64,000 nt of DNA from Hoyosella altamirensis (GCF_014191505.1 NZ_JACHWS010000001.1:1674001-1738000); one strand, 5' to 3'; numbered from the stretch's first letter, positions 46,395 through 55,686 are shown. The notes: generated by a model from the sequence alone, not told the origin. Translations and numbers: made by a program.

Positions 46395-47144
46395 TTAAGC
46401 TACCAGCCATTCCGCCGTCCACCACACGTGGCCACTCAGGACAGCCGGCCCGATCCACAGTGATGACGCGAGCGCGGCACTGGTCAGAATCTGCTCACGA
46501 GACCCGCCTGCACGGCCCAGAACAGGAATGCGAAGACGGACCCGCGGCAGCGGCCAGAAGAAATTCGGCAATCCACGCACCGTCATCGCGTCTTGCAAGC
46601 AGTGCAGGAGGCAGCCGATCGCAGCCGTCCACGGCATCCACCACCACTCCTCAGGTGCGAGCCACAGTGCCAGTGCCACGATGCCGGCCGCCTCGAGCGC
46701 GATGATCTCATCGCCGATCAGTCGGGATCGCAACACAGACAGCCCGAGCGTCAGCATCATCGTGTACGCGAGGAACCACATCATGACGATGAGTGCCCAG
46801 TTTGCGGGCAGGACAACATCACCGAATTCGTGGGGCACGCGCGCAAGCGCTCCCGCAAGCACACCCATGAGCACTGCAAACGCGAGAGTATGGGTTTTCC
46901 CGACCCGGTGACCGCCCGACAGTTTCCCAACGACGCGGGCGAAGAACTTCGAGATCGGCCCCAAAGTCCGCGCGAGCCGAGCATCCGAATGGTCCCAGTC
47001 CGGCCACACCGACCATCCCGCGATGGCGATCGTCGACACGATGATCTCCCCCGCTGACATCGTGTGCCCTGCTGCTGCGGCGACTGGTGGCGCACACGCC
47101 AGCCATAGGACGCTCGTCGTCGCCATGTGCCCCCGGCCCATCAT
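46395..47144 (-). CDS. DUF457/YdjM-type membrane-bound metal-dependent hydrolase
   Basis: A protein of about 249 residues with roughly five membrane segments and scattered conserved His/Asp: WPDWDHSDARLAR, SGGHRVGKTHT and LLHCLQDAMTVRGLP, typical of the YdjM/LexA-regulated inner-membrane hydrolase group (DUF457). Enzyme activity is not shown for this family. I chose the start near 47144 (MMGRGHM) because the longer frame to 47258 runs into an AT-rich regulatory region; the exact ATG (47144, 47141 or 47126) is uncertain. Confidence 0.78.
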   Translation of the reverse strand: MMGRGHMATTSVLWLACAPPVAAAAGHTMSAGEIIVSTIAIAGWSVWPDWDHSDARLARTLGPISKFFARVVGKLSGGHRVGKTHTLAFAVLMGVLAGALARVPHEFGDVVLPANWALIVMMWFLAYTMMLTLGLSVLRSRLIGDEIIALEAAGIVALALWLAPEEWWWMPWTAAIGCLLHCLQDAMTVRGLPNFFWPLPRVRLRIPVLGRAGGSREQILTSAALASSLWIGPAVLSGHVWWTAEWLVA

Positions 47145-47260
47145 CGCCCCGTGAACTCCAATCGAGTGTTTGCTTAGCAATACGAAAACTGTTGCAAAGC
47201 AAAGCAATACAGGACGACTCTGACAATTTTCTTTATATGTGCCGCGCATCACCCGCAAGA
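47145..47260. promoter_or_regulatory. AT-rich control region upstream of DUF457 gene
   Basis: This stretch is clearly richer in A/T than its surroundings. It has the direct repeat AGCAATAC (47176-47183 and 47203-47210) and inverted elements TTTGCTT (47169-47175) and AAGCAAA (47197-47203). It probably contains the promoter and operator of the DUF457 gene. I see no gene in it. Confidence 0.45.
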
Positions 47261-47279
47261 CGCCGCACCGTGTGCGGCG
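47261..47279 (-). terminator. Hairpin after GNAT acetyltransferase
   Basis: CGCCGCAC-N3-GTGCGGCG, an 8-base-pair perfect stem 5 bases downstream of the acetyltransferase stop on the minus strand; TCTTG follows. It likely ends the DUF1906-GNAT transcript. Confidence 0.65.
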
Positions 47280-47283
47280 AATG

Positions 47284-47841
47284 TCAGAAGTGGCCGCGCC
47301 ACTCGCTTCGATTCACGCGCCAGACGCACTCCCGGCCACTGTGCCCTTCGGCACAGCGTGGAGCTTCATATGTCCCGCGCAACGTGAACCCCAGCTTGCG
47401 CGGAATCCTGGCACTGAGGTGGTTCGCCTCGTCATGGTGGATTTCGACATACCTGAGCGCAGCATCACGGAACGCGTAGCTAGCCAGCGCACGCGCCGCC
47501 GCAGTGGCGATACCACGCCGCACATGACGCACGTGAGTCCAGTAGCCAATTTCGACACCGTCGGGGTCGACGCGGCGATGCAGTCCCACAGCACCGACCA
47601 CATTCGCCTTCTCGAACACGCCAAAGTGCTCGTCGCCGCCGCTTCGTGCGATGTTCCGCCAGTAGGTGATCAGCTCTGCCCGCTGCTCAACCGTCATGGG
47701 TTCAGAATCAAACCAGGGCATCCACGGCCGCAAATGGTCCGAACTCAGCGCGACGGCTTCCGCAAGCAGGTCAGCGTCGCCGGTCTCCCACCACCGGATT
47801 GTGTAGGGCCCCGCCTCGATAGGTTCCGGCTCACTTACCAC
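47284..47841 (-). CDS. GNAT family N-acetyltransferase (RimJ/RimL type)
   Basis: A 185-residue acetyltransferase similar to ribosomal-protein or small-molecule acetylating RimJ/RimL proteins. It has HFGVFEKANVVGAVGLHRR (strands 2-4), GYWTHVRHVRRGIATAAARAL (acetyl-CoA loop, R/Q-x-x-G-x-G/A variant) and a typical C-terminal EIHHDEANHLSARIPRKLGF. The GTG at 47841 overlaps the last bases of the DUF1906 gene, implying coupling. Confidence 0.84.
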   Translation of the reverse strand: MVSEPEPIEAGPYTIRWWETGDADLLAEAVALSSDHLRPWMPWFDSEPMTVEQRAELITYWRNIARSGGDEHFGVFEKANVVGAVGLHRRVDPDGVEIGYWTHVRHVRRGIATAAARALASYAFRDAALRYVEIHHDEANHLSARIPRKLGFTLRGTYEAPRCAEGHSGRECVWRVNRSEWRGHF

Positions 47842-48596
47842 TGACCGTAATTTGCCTTGAGGATTCGGTTCCGGTCGATTCCGATGCCGTCGACCTTCAG
47901 TCGGTCGATCTCGAACTGATGGATGTGCGCAGCAGGATGCACCCTGCCTCCAGATCCCCAGTTGTGCATCCAGAAGAACGTTCCTAAGCCACGGCCACGC
48001 AAGAAATCGATCGTCGGGTAGTTCGCGTACACGCCAGTACGGCCCTTGCCAATAACGGATTCCCAGCCCCGAATGTAACCAGCCACAAGTTCGAGTTCAC
48101 TTGACGTCGGGTTGTCATCGATTGCCGCGTAGATCGGCACATTCGATGGCCCTCCAGCCGCTTGATGCAGCGCGATTCCCTTGGCGGCGTGGGTGACTCC
48201 ACCATTGAAGCCCGCGCGCCAGTCACTCGTCGCGCCCTTGCCAAATTGATAGCAGGACACAATCACCAGGCCGTTCGCCTTCATATCGGCGACCTCGGCG
48301 GCGCGCATCGGCTTACCGAGCATCCAGGATTCGCGCCGCTCCGACATGTACCGGATCACGCCGCGGTAGCCCGCATTCTTAATCGAACGTCCTGACGGGA
48401 CGCCCGCGGAATAGTCGATCAGCGTCTGCCCCACGTCGTTTGAGTTCGGTGGCGGGCTCGGCTGCGGCGACGGCGGTGGTGTGCCGCCTGGACCCGGTGA
48501 GTTCATCAGATCGTCGAGCGAGCCGAGAAGACCCGGCGCGTTCAGCGCAAGGCCGCCCAGGGCGGCGTGCTGAATAAAAGATCGTCGGGTGGCCAT
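47835..48596 (-). CDS. Tat-exported DUF1906 glycoside-hydrolase-like protein
   Basis: A 253-residue secreted protein. The N-terminus TRRSFIQHAALGGLALNAPG is a twin-arginine signal, followed by a proline-rich linker (about 34-52) and a DUF1906 TIM-barrel domain like Rv2525c and glycoside hydrolase family 25 relatives (TLIDYSAGVPS, GVIRYMS, IYAAIDDNP, TGVYANYP, FFWMHNWGSGG, AHIHQFE). Rv2525c affects mycobacterial cell-wall properties. The acid pair DD in AAIDDNP could be catalytic, but activity is not known. GAGAGGA before the ATG. Confidence 0.85.
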   Translation of the reverse strand: MATRRSFIQHAALGGLALNAPGLLGSLDDLMNSPGPGGTPPPSPQPSPPPNSNDVGQTLIDYSAGVPSGRSIKNAGYRGVIRYMSERRESWMLGKPMRAAEVADMKANGLVIVSCYQFGKGATSDWRAGFNGGVTHAAKGIALHQAAGGPSNVPIYAAIDDNPTSSELELVAGYIRGWESVIGKGRTGVYANYPTIDFLRGRGLGTFFWMHNWGSGGRVHPAAHIHQFEIDRLKVDGIGIDRNRILKANYGQW

Positions 48597-48738
48597 AACG
48601 TCCTCTCGGTAGCGGGAGGCTAACGGTGCGTCGCTATATTAACCACATTGTTATCTTGAGTACGGAAGTATCTCAAAATTCTCAGAAATCACATTGGCCT
48701 CGCGTGTCACCTTGCGCGTCCACCGCGGCACCTCCTGG

Positions 48739-49818
48739 TTACTGGGCCGATAGCGAACCGCTGGACTCCATAAGGACGTCGAGAAAGCGGCCAACGACGT
48801 CAGAGAGCCCCGCGAAGTCAGCCGCGTCTGGTAGCGCGCCCCATCCTGGTGCCGGTTGTGGGAGGCCTGTCTTCGCTACCGGGATCCCGGCGGCGCGCGT
48901 CGCTTCCAGCCTGATGCCAGCCTGTTGCGCTCTTGTGTACGGGCTGAGGAACCTGGCCAGATCCGTCTCTGTGGTCACCGTGCCCGCCACCCTAGTGCCA
49001 GTCGCGGCGAAGTTAGCAGCAGCACGTCTGACATGGCTCGGGGACGTCACGAGAATGATCTCCGAGATACTCTGCTGCTGAAGCAGTTCCGTTGTGTACT
49101 GCGCGTTCGTCACCGTCGACGTGGACCGCGTCTCCGTAGTGATACGTGATTCCTGCACACCGTGGGACAGTAGCCACGCTTTCATCGCGGCAGCCTCGGT
49201 AATTCCGTTCTTCGGAACGCCTCCGGTTACAAAGACCGGAATATCTGGCGTTGCCTGAGCCTGCCGCAACCCAATTTGAAGTCGATTCACGAGTTCCGCC
49301 GCCATAGTGCCGTCGTCGCGTAACCCATAACCGAGGATCACGATTGCCGTCGGTGAAGATGCTGCCGCCACGGTCTGGGTCGATGGCACAATCTGTGCCG
49401 CGGCGTTAACGCCATCGATGACGTTGCGCGCGGTCAGCGCTGCGGCAGGGTTGATGTCGCTCAGCCTTCTGAGCGCCGCGTCGCGAGTCGCGGCGTCCTC
49501 TATCTGCTCTGACCAGATCGCCTGCAGCGCCAGCGCGTCAGCATCGCCGGACGTCATGGCCAGCATGCTCTTGAGGTCGGCGAGTCCGCCAGAAGCATCG
49601 TGCGCGGCGAACTTCACTTGCGCTCTGTTGTATAGACCAGCGGCATCCATCTCGGACGAGGCATGCGCTACGGTCGCCGAACGGTGAGGTGGAACGAGCG
49701 AAGTGGCCTGACCACCTAGTGCCGCACAGGCAACGACCGAGGCCGTCACCAGGCCAAGCTTGGCAACTCTAGTCACATAGGTCACAGGAGTCACGGTAGG
49801 TGCTGCGCGCCACAACAT
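48739..49818 (-). CDS. YdcF/SanA-type (DUF218) envelope protein
   Basis: A 359-residue protein with an N-terminal membrane anchor (about residues 15-40), a helical region resembling tetratricopeptide-like repeats (about 60-140: AGLYNRAQVKFAAHDASGG), and a DUF218 domain (IVILGYGLRDDGTMAAELVNRLQ, PVFVTGGVP, TEAAAMKAWLLSHGV, TTNAQYT-like and LVTSPSHVRRAA). DUF218 proteins (YdcF, SanA, ElyC) are linked to envelope and lipid-carrier metabolism. The start is uncertain: ATG at 49818 is chosen; GTGs further in are possible. It follows cobK by 30 bases on the same strand. Confidence 0.8.
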   Translation of the reverse strand: MLWRAAPTVTPVTYVTRVAKLGLVTASVVACAALGGQATSLVPPHRSATVAHASSEMDAAGLYNRAQVKFAAHDASGGLADLKSMLAMTSGDADALALQAIWSEQIEDAATRDAALRRLSDINPAAALTARNVIDGVNAAAQIVPSTQTVAAASSPTAIVILGYGLRDDGTMAAELVNRLQIGLRQAQATPDIPVFVTGGVPKNGITEAAAMKAWLLSHGVQESRITTETRSTSTVTNAQYTTELLQQQSISEIILVTSPSHVRRAAANFAATGTRVAGTVTTETDLARFLSPYTRAQQAGIRLEATRAAGIPVAKTGLPQPAPGWGALPDAADFAGLSDVVGRFLDVLMESSGSLSAQ

Positions 49819-49848
49819 GCTTTCAGAGCGACGACGGACCAATAACAA

Positions 49849-50586
49849 TCAGCAGATTTCGCGTGAGACGGCTTTCACCCAGCGCACGGCCGCACGCGTG
49901 GAAGAAACCGCGGCCGTTCCGAGGGGCAAGGCGGGCCGCCGCACCATCACAACAGGGATGCCAAGCTCGCGCGCGGCAGCAAGTTTCGCGTATGTCTGCT
50001 CACCACCGCTGTTCTTGGTCACCAGTACACCGATGCAAAAGTGCTCCATCAGCGCACGCTCTTCGCTGGTACGAAACGGCCCCCGCTGGGTGATGAGGTG
50101 CCACCCGCCAGGAAGTTCCCACCCGGGCGGATCGATCACCCGCGCGACCACTGAACGTAAGGCCGTGAATGACCGCATCTCCTGCCGCCCAATGGTGAGG
50201 AATACCGGCTGACCGAACCGGGCCGCCAGCGCGCACGCGTCGTCCATGGTGTCCGCGGCTTCCCAAGTGTCTTCACGCCCAGGCAGCCAGGGCGGCCGGT
50301 GCACCACCAGTAGTGGTGTCCGCGCTACCCGGGCCGCTGCAACCGCGTTGGTAGTGATCCCCTGTGCAAACGGATGCGTTGCGTCTAGCACCGCACCGAT
50401 GCGCTGCTCGCGCAGCCAAGCCGTCAGACCCTCCGCACCGCCGAATCCGCCGATCCGCACTTTCCCGTCCGGCAAGACTGGATCTGCCAGTCGGCCAGCC
50501 AGCGACGACACCACCTCGTGCTCTTCCTGAAGCCGTCGCGCCAGGGCCCTGGCTTCCCCAGTCCCGCCCAGGATCAGCACCCGCAT
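49849..50586 (-). CDS. cobK: Precorrin-6A reductase
   Basis: CobK (245 residues) reduces precorrin-6A (6x) to dihydro-precorrin-6 with NADPH. It has the opening RVLILGGTGEARALARRL, DATHPFAQGITTNA, and RPALPLG/VxxV C-terminal motifs typical of the family. The ATG overlaps the cobM stop (TGATG). Last cobalamin gene of the SDR-cobL-cobM-cobK operon. Confidence 0.94.
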   Translation of the reverse strand: MRVLILGGTGEARALARRLQEEHEVVSSLAGRLADPVLPDGKVRIGGFGGAEGLTAWLREQRIGAVLDATHPFAQGITTNAVAAARVARTPLLVVHRPPWLPGREDTWEAADTMDDACALAARFGQPVFLTIGRQEMRSFTALRSVVARVIDPPGWELPGGWHLITQRGPFRTSEERALMEHFCIGVLVTKNSGGEQTYAKLAAARELGIPVVMVRRPALPLGTAAVSSTRAAVRWVKAVSREIC

Positions 50587-51335
50587 CAGTGCGTTGTCCG
50601 CGTCCGAGCCACTGAGTACAGGTAACTGTCCGGAAAGCCCTCGGCTGCGAGCACTCGGCCGACGATAATTACCGCGGTTCGCCGGATCTCCTGTGCGTGC
50701 ACAGCTTCAGCAATCGTGCCGAGGGTCCCACGGACGATTTTCTCGTCCGGCCGGCTCGCGAACGCAACCACCGCCACGGGACAGTCTGGGCCATACGACG
50801 GGAGCAGTTCCGACACGACCCGGTCGATGTGACCGACCGCGAGGTGCAGCACGAGCGTGGTGCGCGTCTGCGCGAGGTGCCGCAGCTCTTCACCCGGAGG
50901 CATCGCGGTCGCGTCGACCGCGATGCGTGACAGGATTACAGTCTGTCCCACCCCGGGGACGGTGAGTTCGCGGCCAAGCGCGGCTGCCGCGGCTGCGAAT
51001 GCCGGTACGCCGGGGACGATTTCGTAGTCAACACCGGCCTGTTCAAGCCGACGGACTTGCTCCGCGACGGCGCTGTAGATCGACGGGTCACCGGAATGTA
51101 CGCGCGCCACATTGTGGCCATCGCGGTCTGCAGCGATGATGCGCTCCACAATGTCGGGCAGACTCATTCGGGCGGTATTGACCTTCACGGCGTTCTCCGG
51201 GCAAAGGTCAAGAAGCTCCGCCGGGACGAGGGATCCCGCGTACAAGCAGACCGCAGACTCCGCGATGCGGCGCTGGCCGCGCACGGTGATGAGATCTGCG
51301 GCGCCGGGTCCGGCACCGATGAAATACACCGTCAT
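50586..51335 (-). CDS. cobM: Precorrin-4 C11-methyltransferase
   Basis: CobM (249 residues) methylates C11 of precorrin-4 using SAM. Family features: YFIGAGPGAADLITVRG at the N-terminus, SGDPSIYSAVAEQ, and VPGVPAFAAAAAALG. ATG overlaps the cobL stop (ATGA). Confidence 0.95.
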   Translation of the reverse strand: MTVYFIGAGPGAADLITVRGQRRIAESAVCLYAGSLVPAELLDLCPENAVKVNTARMSLPDIVERIIAADRDGHNVARVHSGDPSIYSAVAEQVRRLEQAGVDYEIVPGVPAFAAAAAALGRELTVPGVGQTVILSRIAVDATAMPPGEELRHLAQTRTTLVLHLAVGHIDRVVSELLPSYGPDCPVAVVAFASRPDEKIVRGTLGTIAEAVHAQEIRRTAVIIVGRVLAAEGFPDSYLYSVARTRTTH

Positions 51336-52546
51336 GGTTTAGTTCCTATCCATTGTGTACCCGGCAGCTGTGGACGCCAGGCGGTGAATTCGCCGAGCGG
51401 AGCAGCACGGTACACCTGCAGTTTCCGCATTGATCCGCCACAGCGTGAAAACCAGTCGAGGAGCAGCGCCTCTGACTGCGCTGTGACCGCGTTGACCACC
51501 ATTCTGCCGCCTGGTGAAAGACGACTCCAGCAGGCGTCGAGCAGGCCATCTTGTGTCACCCCGCCGCCTACCATGATCGCGTCAGGTGCAGCCACTCGCG
51601 GTGCCAGTCCGCTGAAACTCTGTGGTGCGGCTGCGGCGATCACCAGACCTGGGACACCGAGTTGCTCTGCGTTGCGTTTGATCCGCGGCACCCGGTCAGC
51701 GTCAGCTTCGAAGGCTACCGCGCGGCACAGTGGGTGCGACCGCATCCACTCGATCGCGATGCTTCCGGACCCCGCGCCGACGTCCCACAGCAGTTCGCCC
51801 GGAGCGGGTGCGAGTGCCGACAGCGTGAGCGCACGCATTTCCTGCTTCGTCAGCTGGCCGTCGTCCCCGTAAACCGCATCGGGCAGCCCTGGGACGCGCG
51901 TAAGCCGTGCTGACACCGTCCCTGCAACCTCAATCGCGACGACGTTGAGGCTGTGGCCCGCGCCATAAGACCACAGCTGCGCTGTACCTTCCACGACATG
52001 CTCGTCAGGCCCGCCGAGCCGCTCGAGCACTGTCACCAAGGAAGAGCCGTATCCGTGGCCGCTGAGGAGCTTTGCCACCTCAGCCGGCGTGTGTTCATTC
52101 TCGCTCAGAACGAGCAGCTTCCGGCCCTGCGTCAATTCGGGCACGAGGCTCGAAACATCGCGGTTGACCAGGCTCACCACCGGGATTTCGTGCAACGGCC
52201 AGCCCAGACGCGCGCACGCAAGGGATGCCGACGACACATGCGGAACAACATTCAGGCCGTCGCGCCCAGCGATCCGTGCCAGTGTCACTCCGATGCCGTG
52301 GAACATCGGGTCCCCACTCGCGAGCACACACAGGCCCGAGTCCCGATGCGCGTGAATCAGACCTGGCAGCGCAGGCATGAGCGGTGAGGGCCACGCGATA
52401 CGTTCCTGCCCCAAGTCCGGCACGAGCGCGAGCTGGCGGCAAGACCCCATCAATACCCGAGCTTGCCCGATCGTGTCACGCGCTTTGGCCGACAATCCTG
52501 CCCAGCCGTCAGCTCCGATACCGACGACGGCAATCTGCTTGGTCAT
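51332..52546 (-). CDS. cobL: Precorrin-6Y C5,15-methyltransferase (decarboxylating)
   Basis: CobL (404 residues) is a CbiE-CbiT fusion: the N-terminal half (VVGIGADGWAGLSAKARD, LASGDPMFHGIG) methylates C5, the C-terminal half (LLWDVGAGSGSIAIEWMR, a class I SAM fold) methylates C15 and removes the acetate carboxyl. ATG at 52546 is marked by GGAGAA 7 bases before; it overlaps the SDR stop (ATGA). A longer frame to 52624 is not used. Position and order equal M. tuberculosis Rv2072c. Confidence 0.95.
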   Translation of the reverse strand: MTKQIAVVGIGADGWAGLSAKARDTIGQARVLMGSCRQLALVPDLGQERIAWPSPLMPALPGLIHAHRDSGLCVLASGDPMFHGIGVTLARIAGRDGLNVVPHVSSASLACARLGWPLHEIPVVSLVNRDVSSLVPELTQGRKLLVLSENEHTPAEVAKLLSGHGYGSSLVTVLERLGGPDEHVVEGTAQLWSYGAGHSLNVVAIEVAGTVSARLTRVPGLPDAVYGDDGQLTKQEMRALTLSALAPAPGELLWDVGAGSGSIAIEWMRSHPLCRAVAFEADADRVPRIKRNAEQLGVPGLVIAAAAPQSFSGLAPRVAAPDAIMVGGGVTQDGLLDACWSRLSPGGRMVVNAVTAQSEALLLDWFSRCGGSMRKLQVYRAAPLGEFTAWRPQLPGTQWIGTKP

Positions 52547-53328
52547 CGGGGCATTCTCCGCCAGATCGGCTGGGGCACATATCGCAACACGGCGAACAGC
52601 AAGCGCAGCGCGTTTGGCACCCATACGCGTCCACGGCGACGCAGAAGCGACTTGTGGACCGCGTCGGCAACCTGTGGTGGTGTGCTCGACAACGGCGCCG
52701 GATCCATTCCTTCTGTCATCCGCCCGATCACGAATCCCGGACGCACCAGCAGCAAATGAATACCGCTCCCGTGGAGAGCATCACCGAGCCCGCTCGCGAA
52801 GGCGTCGAGCCCCGCTTTCGCTGAACCGTAAACATAGTTGGCGCGGCGCGCACGGATGCCCGCAACTGAGGAGAAGACGACGATGTGGCCGCTTCTCTGG
52901 GCGCGGAGAACCGTCGCAAGGTGAGTTAGCAGACTGATCTGCGCCACATAGTCGGTGTGCACAATCTGGACGGCATGTTCCGCATCCGCTTCGGCCCGCC
53001 CCTGGTCACCCAGGATCCCGAACGCCAGCACCGCCACCCCGATCGGACCTGCTTCAGCAACGATCTGATTGAGCACCTCCCCATGACGGGAGAGGTCATC
53101 TGCATCGAAATCTATGGTGATAACGCGCTCAGCACCCGCCGTCCGCACCTGGCCGGCCTCTTCCGCAAGATGAGCACCCTCCGCGCGGGCACGCGCGGCG
53201 AGGACCACGGTGCGGCCTGGCGCCAGCCGTGCAGCGACTTCCATTCCGATTTCACTGCGGCCCCCGAAGATCACCACTGCACCGGGATCCAGTGCTCGGT
53301 GCCGCCGCTTCACCTGCGAGATAGTCAC
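52543..53328 (-). CDS. Short-chain dehydrogenase (Rv2073c/DprE2-like)
   Basis: A 261-residue NAD(P)-dependent SDR. GAVVIFGGRSEIGMEVAARLA is the nucleotide site (TGxxxGxG in variant form GGRSEIG), FSSVAGIRARRANYVYGSAKA contains the catalytic Ser, Tyr and Lys, and the C-terminus has a hydrophobic stretch (LRLLFAVLRYV). It resembles DprE2-type decaprenylphosphoryl-2-keto-ribose reductases, but this copy belongs to the cob operon, as Rv2073c does; a cobalamin role is not shown. The GTG at 53328 is preferred because the frame to 53385 overlaps the divergent gene. Confidence 0.86.
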   Translation of the reverse strand: MTISQVKRRHRALDPGAVVIFGGRSEIGMEVAARLAPGRTVVLAARARAEGAHLAEEAGQVRTAGAERVITIDFDADDLSRHGEVLNQIVAEAGPIGVAVLAFGILGDQGRAEADAEHAVQIVHTDYVAQISLLTHLATVLRAQRSGHIVVFSSVAGIRARRANYVYGSAKAGLDAFASGLGDALHGSGIHLLLVRPGFVIGRMTEGMDPAPLSSTPPQVADAVHKSLLRRRGRVWVPNALRLLFAVLRYVPQPIWRRMPR

Positions 53329-53359
53329 GTCTCTAGTGTGCTCGACTACCGTGGGCGGC

Positions 53360-53824
53360 ATGGCACACACCCCTGCTGACCTCAATTCAGAGGCACTCGA
53401 TTTCCTGACCGAACGTCACCTCGGGTCGCTGACGACACTGCGATCGAATGGGTTGCCGCACGTCGTGGCGGTCGGTTTCACGTGGGACCAAGACGCGGGG
53501 ATCGCTCGGGTGATTACGAGTGACGGCAGCCAGAAGGTGCGCAACGCCGAGCGCACCGGTTACGCGACCGTATTCCAGGTTGAGCGCGCGCGCTGGCTCG
53601 CCCTGGAGGGTCCCGCTGTCGTCCGCCGCGAGCCAGAGGCTGTCCGAGTCGCTGAGAACCGCTACGCGTACCGCTATCGTCAGCCTCGCGTCAATCCGAA
53701 GCGCGTCGTCATAGAGATCTCCGTGTCCCGAATCCTGGGTTCCCGCTCACTTTTCGGCGAGACCGGGGACTCACTCGGCGGTTCAGCTTTCGTTTCCGGC
53801 CGCACGGACCGACGCAGCGAATGA
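53360..53824 (+). CDS. F420-dependent biliverdin-reductase-type protein (Rv2074-like)
   Basis: A 154-residue PPOX split-barrel protein: LTERHLGSLTTLRSNGLPHV and FTWDQDAGIARVITSDGSQKVRNAE, WLALEGPAVV, and AENRYAYRYRQPRVNPKRVVIEI fit Rv2074, which reduces biliverdin with F420H2. It is divergent from the SDR gene by 31 bases (as Rv2074 vs Rv2073c). The C-terminus is longer than in Rv2074 by about 17 residues, and its last 42 bases overlap the convergent DsbA-like gene. The cofactor is inferred by homology. Confidence 0.85.
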   Translation: MAHTPADLNSEALDFLTERHLGSLTTLRSNGLPHVVAVGFTWDQDAGIARVITSDGSQKVRNAERTGYATVFQVERARWLALEGPAVVRREPEAVRVAENRYAYRYRQPRVNPKRVVIEISVSRILGSRSLFGETGDSLGGSAFVSGRTDRRSE

Positions 53825-54550
53825 GTCCGGACCCACCGGCCTGTACCGCTCACCGTTGATCAGGACTACGGGCAGTTCGGCGGGCTCATCTGCGGTCCAG
53901 CGCTCGGTAGTTCCGTGGATGTGTTCCGCGAAACGGAGTTCGCGCACACAATTTTCGACTGCGTGCGATGCGCCGTACACATGCGCGGTTTCGATGAGCG
54001 TCGCGTCGTCCCGAAAAAGATCGGCGTCCTCCACGAGTTGTTCGTACAGCCCCGCCCGGAACGCTGGCCAGTTGGCGATGTCATCACCGGCCACACAGAG
54101 TGCCGAGTTCGCAATACGGAGTGAGGCAGACTGATCTGTCCCGGCAGGAGGGGCGACGGCAACGAACTCCAGGATGGCGTCGCCTCGTTCCGATAGTTCG
54201 CGCAGCACAGGGCCGTAGCCTAGTGCGAAATCCTGACAACCCTCACACAGGAAATCCTCGACGATCGTCACAACCGGGTGGCTGGCTGGAACTGCGTGAC
54301 CAAGGGGGATGCGCACCGCGCCGTCCGCTGTACCGGGCGGTGGGGATTCGTCTTCCAGCGACGGCGTAGGGTGCGGGGTGCCCACAGCGGATCCTGGCTC
54401 CCCGACTGTCTCGTCACCGCGCGAGAAAATGATGATCACCGTGATGGCCGCGAGAGCAAGAGCGGCCAGCGCCCCGAATCGCATCAGCCGCGAATAGCGT
54501 GGCTGCTCGTTTCCAGCCACATCCTGCTCCTTGCTTTCCTGGGCGGGCAT
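53783..54550 (-). CDS. Membrane-anchored DsbA-like thioredoxin-fold protein
   Basis: A 255-residue protein with a single membrane helix (about 25-43), a proline-rich spacer, and a thioredoxin-like DsbA domain with the active-site motif CEGC (Cys102, Cys105) following VVTIVEDFL. The extracytoplasmic thiol domain would oxidise or isomerise secreted proteins; a cis-Pro region is likely in AELPVVLINGE. ATG at 54550, 2 bases after the stop of the peptidase gene, so they form an operon. Its 3' end overlaps the Rv2074-like gene by 42 bases. Confidence 0.85.
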   Translation of the reverse strand: MPAQESKEQDVAGNEQPRYSRLMRFGALAALALAAITVIIIFSRGDETVGEPGSAVGTPHPTPSLEDESPPPGTADGAVRIPLGHAVPASHPVVTIVEDFLCEGCQDFALGYGPVLRELSERGDAILEFVAVAPPAGTDQSASLRIANSALCVAGDDIANWPAFRAGLYEQLVEDADLFRDDATLIETAHVYGASHAVENCVRELRFAEHIHGTTERWTADEPAELPVVLINGERYRPVGPDSFAASVRAAGNES

Positions 54551-54552
54551 CG

Positions 54553-55686
54553 TTACGGCAGCACTGTCAATCCGTGTGGCTGGTTGTTGAGCGTGACGGC
54601 GCCGTCGTCTGAGACCACCACAATGTCTTCAATTCGTGCTCCCCATTTGCCCGGCAGATAAACCCCCGGTTCCACACTAAAGGCCATTCCAGCCCGTAAT
54701 GTCTGATTGCTGCCGGAAAGAATATACGGCTCTTCATGGACCGACAAGCCAATCCCGTGGCCGGTGCGGTGCACGAAGTAGTCGGACAGACCGTGGGCAG
54801 CCAGGTGGTCGCGCGCTGCGGCGTCGATATCGCCCGCCGTCGCGCCGGGCCGGACCGCGGCCACAGCGGCACGCTGCGCTTCCTCGAGAATCCCGATTTT
54901 TTCGGTGGCTTCGTTGTTCGGCTCGCCAACGCTGTACGTCCGTGTGCAGTCCGAAAAGTAGCCCACAGGTACCGGACCGCCAATATCGACGACAACGACA
55001 TCGCCGCGTTCGATGACGCGACTCGACACCTCATGGTGCGGGTCAGCCCCATTCGGCCCTGACCCCACAATCACAAACGCTGCCTCCGTATGACCTTCCT
55101 CGACGATCGCGGCGGAAATATCAGCTGCGACGGCCGCTTCGGTGCGCCCAGCTATCAGGATCTCCGGAATTCTGGCGTGGACGCGGTCGATTGCCTCTCC
55201 TGCGGCACGAAGGGCCGCGATTTCCGCGTCGTCTTTGATCATCCGAAGTTCCCGCAGCACCGGTGTCGCCAGCTCCACTGGGTGCGAGGACTGCGCGCTG
55301 AGCGGAACGAGATGCAATGCGGGCATTGCATCTGCGACCGCGACACGGCCATTGTTGCCAATGGTCTGGCCGACGAGCCGGTATGGATCGTCTCCGTCGA
55401 CCCAGGGCCGCATCTCAATACCCAGTTCATCGATTGGTGAGCCGCGCAGCGCGGCCACTTCCAGCCGCGGAACGACGATGACAGGGTCACGGTCCGCCGG
55501 TAACACCAAACAGGTGAGTCGTTCGAACGATGTCATCCGTGATCCCGCGAGATACTGCAGGTCAGGGCCGGGAGTGATCAGTATGCCCGCGAGGCCAGCT
55601 GCAGCCGCTTGGTGCTGCGCCCTGCGCAGCCGCTCGGCATACACCTCCGAAGGGAAAGCGCTGGGGGCGCCGGTGGTGTCGCTCAT
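54553..55686 (-). CDS. M24B aminopeptidase P / Xaa-Pro dipeptidase (Rv2089c PepE-like)
   Basis: A 377-residue cytosolic metallopeptidase that cleaves Xaa-Pro peptides. N-terminal creatinase domain (about 1-140) and a pita-bread M24 domain with all dinuclear metal ligands: [20 protein letters not shown] (two Asp), [16 protein letters not shown] (His), SVEPGVY (Glu) and RIEDIVVV (Glu). Synteny matches Rv2089c. ATG at 55686 is the homologous start; the frame to 56013 is not. Divergent from the exonuclease gene. Confidence 0.9.
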   Translation of the reverse strand: MSDTTGAPSAFPSEVYAERLRRAQHQAAAAGLAGILITPGPDLQYLAGSRMTSFERLTCLVLPADRDPVIVVPRLEVAALRGSPIDELGIEMRPWVDGDDPYRLVGQTIGNNGRVAVADAMPALHLVPLSAQSSHPVELATPVLRELRMIKDDAEIAALRAAGEAIDRVHARIPEILIAGRTEAAVAADISAAIVEEGHTEAAFVIVGSGPNGADPHHEVSSRVIERGDVVVVDIGGPVPVGYFSDCTRTYSVGEPNNEATEKIGILEEAQRAAVAAVRPGATAGDIDAAARDHLAAHGLSDYFVHRTGHGIGLSVHEEPYILSGSNQTLRAGMAFSVEPGVYLPGKWGARIEDIVVVSDDGAVTLNNQPHGLTVLP

